Below the pieces are notes generated by a model. The model was not told where the DNA came from, searched no databases, and saw nothing but the letters and a program-made list of their open reading frames with translations. The translations under genes were made by a program, and so were the position numbers. Positions 25,052 to 31,938 of a stretch of DNA of 64,000 nt are shown here, piece by piece. The stretch covers positions 4,429,349 through 4,493,348 of the forward strand of contig NZ_LR027880.1 of assembly GCF_900537995.1 (NCBI RefSeq), given 5' to 3'. The DNA comes from Roseburia intestinalis L1-82. Its GTDB lineage: Bacteria > Bacillota > Clostridia > Lachnospirales > Lachnospiraceae. The first letter of the stretch is position 1. Each line of letters starts with the position of its first letter.

Positions 25052-25681
25052 CTATACCGATTCGGAATCTTCGTATAAGACTTCTGATAAAAGATTTGCA
25101 AGCCTTTGTTCTGCTGTTTTTGGTTTCTTGGAATAGAGCCTTACAATGTCTGCCATCTCATTAAAAGCATTGATGGTATGAGTGATTTCCCTTAAGAACA
25201 TAATCTCATTATATTCCTCATTCGATTCAAACCCTATTGTTTTGGCAATATCCGTCTGACCAGCATTTCCCTTGAAGTTTTTGCAGGCGAACTGGAAGGA
25301 ATCCAAAAACAGACCATATTGTTTTAACATCAGCAGTAATAAATCTTTTGAAAAAGCATCTTCTTCTTTGGTAAGGGCAAGCGGTAACTGTTCCAGAATA
25401 TCTCCCATCGCATCACGAATCTGTAATTCTCTCTTATCCGTAATGTCGGTTTCATATTCATCTGTTTCCCCTTTGAGCCATTCCACAGATACATGGAGTG
25501 CTTCCGAAAGACCTTCCAGCACCATTTTTTTCGTATTGTCAATCGAACCATTCTCATAACGCAGGATTGTAGAAGCGGTAACTCCCATCTTCTCTGCGAC
25601 ATAAGGCTGTGTCAGATTCAATTCCAGACGGCGCTGTTTTATTCTGCTGCCTATCAACTTGCGTAATTCTTTATCTTTCAT
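25052..25681 (-). CDS. XRE-family transcriptional regulator
   Basis: The N-terminal helix-turn-helix reads LIGSRIKQRRLELNLTQPYV and TASTILRYENGS. The remaining 130 residues are helical and probably mediate dimerisation or sensing. The start at 25681 has AAGGAGG eight bases upstream, whereas the longer frame to 25768 lacks a site. It is divergent from the xis-like gene at 25853, and the gap holds two copies of a TTGCAxxATGCAA palindrome, so it likely represses both itself and the element's excision/mobilisation genes. Confidence 0.85.
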   Translation of the reverse strand: MKDKELRKLIGSRIKQRRLELNLTQPYVAEKMGVTASTILRYENGSIDNTKKMVLEGLSEALHVSVEWLKGETDEYETDITDKRELQIRDAMGDILEQLPLALTKEEDAFSKDLLLLMLKQYGLFLDSFQFACKNFKGNAGQTDIAKTIGFESNEEYNEIMFLREITHTINAFNEMADIVRLYSKKPKTAEQRLANLLSEVLYEDSESV

Positions 25682-25734
25682 GCTGACTGCCTCCTTTTTC
25701 GGTATGTATGAATTATAGCATTGTTTTTCCGAAA

Positions 25735-25833
25735 TTGCAATATGCAATGCAATATTTATTTTTAACATTTCGTAACGCTTGACAAAAAGATGTGAAAAGG
25801 ATATACTTACATCACAGGAATTGCATAATGCAA
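25735..25833. promoter_or_regulatory. divergent control region with two palindromic operators and xis promoter
   Basis: TTGCAATATGCAA (25735-25747) and TTGCATAATGCAA (25821-25833) are matching palindromes. Between them a strong rightward promoter reads TTGACA (25779-25784), 17 bases, TATACT (25802-25807). This is a typical switch between an XRE repressor and an excision gene. Confidence 0.75.
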
Positions 25834-25852
25834 TTTATAAGGAGGTGATTAT

Positions 25853-26083
25853 ATGACGCAAAGAAAAATTGCATTATCCATCGAAGAAGCTGCCGACTAT
25901 ACGGGAATCGGCAGAAACACCTTAAGACAGCTTGTAGAATGGAAGAAACTTCCGGTATTAAAGGTTGGTCGTAAAGTCCTGATTAAAACCGATATTCTGG
26001 AAATGTTTATGGAAGCGAATGAAGGTCGTGATTTGAGGGATAGAGGAAATGTAAAAGCCGTAACAAGAACTGCGGCAAATTAA
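25853..26083 (+). CDS. xis: excisionase-family DNA-binding protein
   Basis: The 76-residue protein has a winged helix-turn-helix of the MerR/excisionase kind: LSIEEAADYTGIGRNTLRQL, then LPVLKVGRKVLIKTDILEMF. Small proteins of this family act with a tyrosine integrase as directionality factors or regulators. GGAGGTGATTAT lies directly before the start. It is divergent from the XRE regulator and is the first gene in the rightward transcribed part of the element. Confidence 0.85.
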   Translation: MTQRKIALSIEEAADYTGIGRNTLRQLVEWKKLPVLKVGRKVLIKTDILEMFMEANEGRDLRDRGNVKAVTRTAAN

Positions 26084-26223
26084 AAAGGCGGCTTCCCAAG
26101 AAACCGCCAAAGGTTCTATCAGACCGAAGCCATGATATACCTACACGCAAGAAGATTATACCATGTGCTTCTTCTGATACGCAACCAAGAACTTATGTTT
26201 GTGAAGGAAAGGAGAATGTAAGA

Positions 26224-26538
26224 ATGGCAAAATCAACAAAAAGTTATGAAGCACGAATGCTTGAAATGGAAAAGAAAGAGCAGGAAAGCCTTGAAAAGGC
26301 GAAACGATATGCGGCACAGAAGAAAGAACTTCTGAAGCGAAAGAAAGCCGAAGAAAGTAAAAAACGAACCCATAGGCTCTGTCAGATTGGCGGTGCGGTG
26401 GAATCCGTTCTCGGTGCGCCTATTGAGGAAGAAGACATCCCAAAGCTGATTGGTTTTCTGAAAAGGCAGGAAGCCAACGGGAAATTTTTCTCAAAGGCAA
26501 TGCAGAAAGAAGTCAATACCGATATGGAGGAAGTGTAA
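26224..26538 (+). CDS. small charged mobilisation accessory protein (DUF3847-like)
   Basis: The 104-residue protein has a Lys/Glu-rich N-terminal coiled coil (YEARMLEMEKKEQESLEKAK) and a C-terminal part with GAVESVLGAPIEEEDIPKLI and FLKRQEANGKFFSKAM. Proteins of this type lie just before MobA/MobL relaxases in Firmicutes elements and may act like MobC. AAGGAG is nine bases before the start. The role is inferred from position; the DUF3847 assignment is from memory of the pattern. Confidence 0.65.
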   Translation: MAKSTKSYEARMLEMEKKEQESLEKAKRYAAQKKELLKRKKAEESKKRTHRLCQIGGAVESVLGAPIEEEDIPKLIGFLKRQEANGKFFSKAMQKEVNTDMEEV

Positions 26539-26585
26539 TGGCGGAGGGGATGAGTTTTTCATTCCCTTCATTGCTTTTTCATGAA

Positions 26586-26660
26586 GGGCGCACTTATGGA
26601 CAACCAGAGGTCGTCCCAATAAGTTTGCCACAAGTGGCAACCGGTCTGCGTTCACGCTTG
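26586..26660 (+). other. candidate origin of transfer (oriT)
   Basis: The region before the relaxase gene is GC-richer than its surroundings. It contains an imperfect inverted repeat ACTTATGG (26592-26599) / CCAATAAGT (26616-26624) and directly after it the perfect TTGCCACAAGTGGCAA (26625-26640). Paired inverted repeats next to GCGCACTTAT-like sequence are common at oriT of MobA-type systems. The nick site is not determined. Confidence 0.5.
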
Positions 26661-26865
26661 CCGGGCTCGTTCCGTCGGCGGGGCTTTCAGCCAGACCTGC
26701 TCATGCCGCAGGAGGCACTCTTCGCCAGAGAGGCGCATTCCATGCAGGCTGCTATGCGCAGGGCACTCTTACGCAGAGGGCGTTCCGGCAATGCTGCTTT
26801 TCCTAAAACCGAAAGCAATGTTGCCGGAAATCTATGCCGGATGTGCAGAAAGGAGGAATCCAGAC

Positions 26866-28587
26866 ATGGCGATTTTTCATTACACAGTCAAAATAGTCGG
26901 ACGAAGTAAAGGGAAATCTGTTATCTCCGCTTCCGCATATCTCAATGGGGATGTGATGAAAAACGAGGAAACCGGGAGAATCAGTTATTACACTTCTAAA
27001 AAAGAAGTGGTCTACACTCGGCTGATGATGTGTGAAAACGCACCTCCTGAATGGCAGATAGTACCAGAAGAAAATATAAAACGCTTTCAAAAATCTGTCC
27101 GATACAAAAGATCAGAAGATAAAGAAGCTGCTTTAGAAAAATTTAAAATCACATTTCAGAAACAAAGGTTATGGAATGAGGTATTGAAGATTGAAAAAAA
27201 TGCAGATGCCCAACTTGGCAGGTCATTTGAATTTGCCCTTCCCAAAGAATGGAACAGACAGGAACAAATTCAATATACAACTGACTATATTCAAAAAACT
27301 TTTGTAGATAGAGGAATGTGTGCTGATTGGAGTATCCACGATAAAGGGGATGGCAACCCCCATGTCCATCTGCTTCTGACTATGCGTCCTTTTAACCCGG
27401 ATCATTCTTGGGGAAAGAAAGAAGTCAAGGATTGGGATTTTCTCAGAGATAAAAACGGAAATATCGTGATTGATGAATCCCATCCGAACTGGTGGCAGGA
27501 TAAGAAAAACCCTGACCGTCATGGAATCCGTATCCCTGTATTAGACGAAAACGGAATTCAGAAGATGGGTGCAAGAAACCGCCTGCAATGGAAACGGGTG
27601 CTGACCGATGCTACCGGATGGAACAATCCAAAAAATTGTGAACTGTGGCGGAGTGAATGGGCAAAGGTGTGTAATGAACATCTTCCTTTGCATAATCAGG
27701 TCGATCACCGTTCTTATGAAAAACAGGGAAAACTCCAGATTCCTACCATCCATGAAGGCGCTGACGCAAGAAAGATTGAACAAAAGGTTCTTGCCGGGCA
27801 GGAAATAAAAGGTTCGTGGAAAGTAGCGGAAAATCAAATCATAAAACAACAAAACACGTTATTGCAAAAGATACTGGACACCTTTGGAAAAGTATCGGGT
27901 GCATTATCATTATGGAAGGAGCGATTAAATGACATTAGAAGAAAGCCGGGAAATTATACCCTTAATGGAATCCATGATTGGGCAAATCGAAGAACAGCAG
28001 ACCTTAATGGCAGAAATGATTCTGGAAATGCAGAACCGGGACACCCAACTCTCTCTTATGCAGGAACAGAATCAGAAATTGCAAAAATTAAACAGCGAGT
28101 TATCCGAGCTGCTCAACATTTTGCCAAATACCGAGGAACTGCTTTCCAAGATGGAAGAACAGAAAACGAAGATAGAACTTTTGGAAAACGAAAATCAGCA
28201 ATGGCAGAAATTGGTACAGAAGCTGAACAGCGAAAACAGTTTATTACTGAAACAGAACACCGAATTGCTGAACTGGAACAGCAGATAGAGAAAGGACGTG
28301 ATATAGATGAACGAATCCAGAGAATCAAAGAACGCCGAACAGTTGGAAGAACTTCTCCTCTTGACCGAGGAGATACAAGAAGAACTGGAACAGAAAGACC
28401 AGCTTATCGTGGAACTAAAGACGCAGCTCAACGAATCTCTGACCTTGAACGAGAAATTAAACAAAGAGAACAGAGCCGGGAATATTCAAGCATTAAAGAA
28501 CGACTTGAAGCTAGCAGACAGAGCATTGCGGAACGAGAAAGAGAAGCTGCGAAGCGCAAACGTCACGATAGGGGAATGTCAAGATAA
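26866..28587 (+). CDS. mobA: MobA/MobL family relaxase
   Basis: This relaxase of about 573 residues starts MAIFHYTVKIVGRSKGKSVI. AYLNGD follows near residue 23, and the metal-binding HxH motif is in GNPHVHLLLTMRP near residue 160. This family nicks oriT and pilots single-stranded DNA into a conjugative pore. The C-terminal third is highly charged and helical. The ATG at 26866 has AAGGAGG nine bases upstream; the longer frame from 26791 is rejected. Two other genes (27929 and 28307) overlap the 3' third in another reading frame, recalling mobB inside mobA of RSF1010. Confidence 0.88.
   Translation: MAIFHYTVKIVGRSKGKSVISASAYLNGDVMKNEETGRISYYTSKKEVVYTRLMMCENAPPEWQIVPEENIKRFQKSVRYKRSEDKEAALEKFKITFQKQRLWNEVLKIEKNADAQLGRSFEFALPKEWNRQEQIQYTTDYIQKTFVDRGMCADWSIHDKGDGNPHVHLLLTMRPFNPDHSWGKKEVKDWDFLRDKNGNIVIDESHPNWWQDKKNPDRHGIRIPVLDENGIQKMGARNRLQWKRVLTDATGWNNPKNCELWRSEWAKVCNEHLPLHNQVDHRSYEKQGKLQIPTIHEGADARKIEQKVLAGQEIKGSWKVAENQIIKQQNTLLQKILDTFGKVSGALSLWKERLNDIRRKPGNYTLNGIHDWANRRTADLNGRNDSGNAEPGHPTLSYAGTESEIAKIKQRVIRAAQHFAKYRGTAFQDGRTENEDRTFGKRKSAMAEIGTEAEQRKQFITETEHRIAELEQQIEKGRDIDERIQRIKERRTVGRTSPLDRGDTRRTGTERPAYRGTKDAAQRISDLEREIKQREQSREYSSIKERLEASRQSIAEREREAAKRKRHDRGMSR
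27929..28288 (+). CDS. coiled-coil protein encoded inside mobA, other frame
   Basis: This 119-residue protein lies wholly within mobA in another frame. It is dominated by heptad repeats (QEQNQKLQKLNSELSELLNI, EEQKTKIELLENENQQWQKL). AAGGAG stands seven bases before its ATG, a full-strength ribosome site in the middle of another gene, which argues for real translation. The next nested gene at 28307 continues in the same frame after a short gap. Function unknown; an accessory role in relaxosome assembly is possible. Confidence 0.6.
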   Translation: MTLEESREIIPLMESMIGQIEEQQTLMAEMILEMQNRDTQLSLMQEQNQKLQKLNSELSELLNILPNTEELLSKMEEQKTKIELLENENQQWQKLVQKLNSENSLLLKQNTELLNWNSR

Positions 28588-29272
28588 AATACGATGCTTA
28601 ACACAACAACGGGATTATGCCCGGACACATCAGAAAATCGTAGAGATACCGGTAGAAAAGCCGGTACTCTATGAAAAATGTGAAGCCTGTGACCGGACAG
28701 ACTATCAGAATGCAAAAGCAAAATACGAAACACAAAAAGAGCGACTTGCAGGACAATATAAAGCAAAAACGGTAATGTTCCAAACAACCTTGTTCCTTCT
28801 TGCATGGTATTCGCTGACAACCACTCTTTTTCAGGCAGTACAGTCAGATGTGCTCCTTTCCGATTGCAAATCATTCTTCCATGATGCAGCGTCATTCATA
28901 CAAACTTTTATCGGTTGGACGATTGAGGTCGGGCAATCTGTGGCACAGATTAGCACAAAAATTCCAAATCCTTTTATAGCCGGAATGGTATATTGGATAT
29001 TGCTAATATTGATTGTAGGAATATGTGTGGCAGGAACAGGGATACTGGCGATACTGATAGAAATAAAGGTTATAGAATTATATAGGGAAAAGTGTTGGGA
29101 TGTCATTACTCTACTGATGATACTGACAAGTGCTGCTGTCATCATTTATTTTGGAGAAGCAATCAAAAAAGCACTGTCAGTAAATCTTCTATTGCTTTTT
29201 GTACTTTTGCAGGGCGCATATGTTGGACTTAGGTGTTATTTAGAATCGTACCTTGAGAAAAGAAACTATTAA
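28307..29272 (+). CDS. coiled-coil membrane protein overlapping the end of mobA (DUF6040-like)
   Basis: The 321-residue protein begins with a long coiled coil (EELLLLTEEIQEELEQKDQL). It then has a CEACDR cysteine pair near residue 125 and at least four membrane segments (TTLFLLAWYSLTTTLF, IAGMVYWILLILIVGICVAG, ITLLMILTSAAVIIYF, LLLLFVLLQGAYVGL). The first 280 bases overlap mobA in another frame; AAAGGA precedes the ATG by ten bases. It may anchor the relaxosome to the membrane. The DUF6040 label is tentative. Confidence 0.7.
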   Translation: MNESRESKNAEQLEELLLLTEEIQEELEQKDQLIVELKTQLNESLTLNEKLNKENRAGNIQALKNDLKLADRALRNEKEKLRSANVTIGECQDKIRCLTQQRDYARTHQKIVEIPVEKPVLYEKCEACDRTDYQNAKAKYETQKERLAGQYKAKTVMFQTTLFLLAWYSLTTTLFQAVQSDVLLSDCKSFFHDAASFIQTFIGWTIEVGQSVAQISTKIPNPFIAGMVYWILLILIVGICVAGTGILAILIEIKVIELYREKCWDVITLLMILTSAAVIIYFGEAIKKALSVNLLLLFVLLQGAYVGLRCYLESYLEKRNY

Positions 29273-29329
29273 GCATTTTTTACAAAGCTATGTACAAAAT
29301 CATTCTAAAATTCCCATTCAATAATACGA

Positions 29330-29358
29330 TTGAGAAAACCTCTCTGATACAGTATAAT
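29330..29358 (+). promoter_or_regulatory. promoter of the two-component genes
   Basis: TTGAGA (29330-29335), a 17-base spacer and a consensus TATAAT (29353-29358) lie about 22 bases before the response-regulator start. Confidence 0.75.
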
Positions 29359-29380
29359 AAAGTGTCAGGGAGGTATCTCT

Positions 29381-30049
29381 ATGAAGGAAAAAATACTAAT
29401 CATTGAAGATGATTTTACGATACAAACACAGCTTAAAACTCTTTTGTCTGGGAATGGATATGAAGTATTTGCAGTTACGGATTTTTCCAAAACAATAGAG
29501 CAGTTAAAAGAAGCTGCGCCACATCTGGTTATTCTGGATATAAAACTTCCGGGGAATAACGGTTTTGAAATATGCTCGGGGATTCGCACCTTTTCAGATA
29601 TTCCGATTGTATTTGTAACAAGCAGCAATACAGATATGGACGAACTGAACAGCATTATGCTGGGTGGAGATGCGTTTATCACAAAGCCTTATAATCCCGC
29701 TATTCTTCTTGCTAAAATTGCTGCATTGTTAAAGAAAGCCTACCGTTCCCCTCAAACAGAAATTTATATGTGGAGAGAAGCTACCCTGCATTTGGAGAGT
29801 AGCATGATAGAGTACAAAGGACAGAAAGCAGAATTGACAAAGAATGAATTGAAAATCCTCTACTACCTTTTTAAGAACTCCGGAAAAATCTGTTCCAGAA
29901 ATGATATTGTGGATTTTCTTTGGGACAATCAGCTTTATGTTGATGATAACGCCCTAAGTGTCAATATTACCCGTATTCGCGACAAACTGGCAGCAATCGG
30001 ACTTGTAGATTTCATTAAAACAAAACACAGGCAAGGATATACATTATGA
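29381..30049 (+). CDS. OmpR-family response regulator (BceR-like)
   Basis: The 222-residue regulator has the receiver acidic pocket EDD near residue 10, phosphoacceptor Asp53 in VILDIKLPG, and the T/K residues in FVTSS and ITKPY. A winged-helix output domain ends in DNALSVNITRIRDKL and IKTKHRQGYTL. The stop overlaps the kinase start by four bases. With the kinase and ABC transporter that follow, this is the standard Bce-type detection and resistance module against cell-wall-active peptides such as bacitracin. Confidence 0.9.
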   Translation: MKEKILIIEDDFTIQTQLKTLLSGNGYEVFAVTDFSKTIEQLKEAAPHLVILDIKLPGNNGFEICSGIRTFSDIPIVFVTSSNTDMDELNSIMLGGDAFITKPYNPAILLAKIAALLKKAYRSPQTEIYMWREATLHLESSMIEYKGQKAELTKNELKILYYLFKNSGKICSRNDIVDFLWDNQLYVDDNALSVNITRIRDKLAAIGLVDFIKTKHRQGYTL

Positions 30050-31059
30050 GTGGAAAACAATATTTGAAAAATCAACTCCCCGTTATTTTAATCAATCTGC
30101 TGGGTATGCTTGTCCTTGCTTTGTTCCTGATTGCAAGCGATAATCCTATCCAAACAGTCCTGTTTATTTTTGCAGTCTGGTCGATTGTCCTTGTTTTATC
30201 TTTGCTGGCATTTTATTTCTCACGAAAAAAATATCTGAATAAATTGCTCAATATGACGGAGCAATTAGAAGAACGATATTTATTGCCGGAAATCATGCAA
30301 GTGCCGGAAAGGGCTGATGAACAGGTTTTTTACCAGATTATGAAAATGGCTGAAAAATCTATGTTGGAACGGATTGGCGAAGTACAGAGGGAACGCAGGG
30401 AATATAAAGAATACATTGAACAATGGATACACGAAGTAAAAACACCAATTACAGCGATGAAGCTGCTGTGTGAGAATAACCGTTCTCCCTTTTCCAGAGA
30501 GGTATTGGCAGAGTTAGAGAATATCAACCAATATACAGAACAGGCACTTTACTATGCCCGGAGTGAACACGCTGAAAAAGACTATTCTGTCCGTGAAGTC
30601 AATTTATGCGATGTTGTGCATAGTGCAATCGCAGATAATAAGTATCTTTTGCGTCAAAGCAATATGTCAATTCAGATAGACGATATAGAAACAAAAGTTT
30701 ATACCGATGAAAAATGGGTGCGGTTCATCTTAAATCAGATTATCGGTAATGCAATCAAATACCATGCAGAGCAGCCTATTTTGCACTTTGGGGCAACAAA
30801 AACGAATGACAAGATTGTGCTATCTATCAGCGATAATGGGATAGGTATTCCTAAAAGTGATTTACCCCGTATTTTTGAAAAAGGATTTACAGGTCAGAAT
30901 GGGCGAACCGGGAAAAATTCTACTGGAATTGGCTTATATCTTTGCAAGCGTCTATGTGATAAACTGGGAATAGGGCTTACTGCTTATTCCGAAAACAGAG
31001 GAACAACGATTTCACTTATCTTTCAAATGAATGATTTTATTATCGGAGTGCAGGGCTGA
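30046..31059 (+). CDS. BceS-like intramembrane-sensing histidine kinase
   Basis: The 337-residue kinase has two closely spaced N-terminal membrane segments with almost no extracellular loop (VILINLLGMLVLALFLI and TVLFIFAVWSIVLVLSLLAF). The phosphoacceptor His129 is in WIHEVKTPITAMKL, and an HATPase domain has NAIKYH, DNGIGIP and TGIGLYL. The short loop shows that it senses its partner ABC transporter instead of the drug directly. It overlaps the regulator gene by four bases. Confidence 0.9.
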   Translation: MSGKQYLKNQLPVILINLLGMLVLALFLIASDNPIQTVLFIFAVWSIVLVLSLLAFYFSRKKYLNKLLNMTEQLEERYLLPEIMQVPERADEQVFYQIMKMAEKSMLERIGEVQRERREYKEYIEQWIHEVKTPITAMKLLCENNRSPFSREVLAELENINQYTEQALYYARSEHAEKDYSVREVNLCDVVHSAIADNKYLLRQSNMSIQIDDIETKVYTDEKWVRFILNQIIGNAIKYHAEQPILHFGATKTNDKIVLSISDNGIGIPKSDLPRIFEKGFTGQNGRTGKNSTGIGLYLCKRLCDKLGIGLTAYSENRGTTISLIFQMNDFIIGVQG

Positions 31060-31071
31060 CAGGTTCTGCAC

Positions 31072-31091
31072 TTCTTACATTTTTGTAAGAA
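31072..31091 (+). promoter_or_regulatory. palindromic operator before the ABC transporter genes
   Basis: TTCTTACA-TTTT-TGTAAGAA is a perfect 8+8 palindrome 80 bases before the ATP-binding gene, and a partial half-site GTGTAAGAA follows. Its position fits binding by the upstream response regulator. The promoter hexamers are not clear. Confidence 0.65.
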
Positions 31092-31170
31092 CTGTGTAAG
31101 AAAACTTGATACAAAAAATGAGATACTCCATTTACAATAAAGATATGGAACAGTTAAGGAGGTTTATCAG

Positions 31171-31938
31171 ATGAATACGATTTTGAAACTGGAACATATC
31201 CAGAAATATTATGGCAATGAAGGGAATATTACCAAAGCCATTAAAGACATTAGCTTTTCTGTGGAAGCTGGGGAATTTCTCGGAATTATGGGTGCGTCCG
31301 GTTCTGGAAAGACAACGCTGCTCAACTGTATTTCTACGATTGATACCGTAAGTGCAGGGCATATTTTTTTAGATGGAACAGATATAACGGAAATCAAACC
31401 AAAATCCCTTGCCCGTTTTCGCAGGGAGAATTTAGGGTTTATATTTCAAGACTTCAATTTGCTGGACACATTGACGATTTCAGAAAATATTGCACTGGCA
31501 TTAGCAATCAACAAAGTCCCTGCCGGGAGCGTAGAATCCCGCATTTTGGATATAGCCGGAAAGCTGAATATCAGCGATATTCTAAACAAATATCCTTATC
31601 AGGTATCCGGCGGACAAAAACAGCGTTGTGCTTGTGCAAGAGCAATTATCAACAACCCGAAGCTCTTACTGGCAGATGAGCCGACAGGGGCATTAGACAG
31701 CCATTCCTCACAAATGTTGCTGTCTACCATTCAAAGTATCAATGAACAGCTTAGGGCGACAATTCTTATGGTAACTCATGACGCTTTTACCGCCAGCTAT
31801 GCCAACCGTATTCTTTTTTTGAAAGACGGAGAAATCTTTATGGAACTGCGCAAGGGCAACGACAGCAGAAGTGCTTTTTTTGATAAAATTCTGAATGTCC
31901 TTACCATGATCGGAGGGGGACAAAGCCATGTATGCTAA
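31171..31938 (+). CDS. BceA-like ABC transporter ATP-binding protein
   Basis: The 255-residue ATPase has Walker A GASGSGKTTLL near residue 42, Q-loop FIFQDFNL, ABC signature VSGGQKQR, Walker B LLLADEPTGAL and the H-loop VTHD. This matches the MacB/BceA group that pairs with large FtsX-type permeases. It overlaps the permease gene by 11 bases, so translation is coupled. It likely powers removal of peptide antibiotics from their lipid target. Confidence 0.92.
   Translation: MNTILKLEHIQKYYGNEGNITKAIKDISFSVEAGEFLGIMGASGSGKTTLLNCISTIDTVSAGHIFLDGTDITEIKPKSLARFRRENLGFIFQDFNLLDTLTISENIALALAINKVPAGSVESRILDIAGKLNISDILNKYPYQVSGGQKQRCACARAIINNPKLLLADEPTGALDSHSSQMLLSTIQSINEQLRATILMVTHDAFTASYANRILFLKDGEIFMELRKGNDSRSAFFDKILNVLTMIGGGQSHVC

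Noticed and set aside
26538..26865. Open frame of 123 codons starting MAEGMSFSFPSLLFHEGRTY
   Set aside because: It overlaps the candidate oriT and the real relaxase start, has odd Arg/Gly-rich composition and continues out of frame into mobA. It is more likely a chance frame over a cis-acting region.
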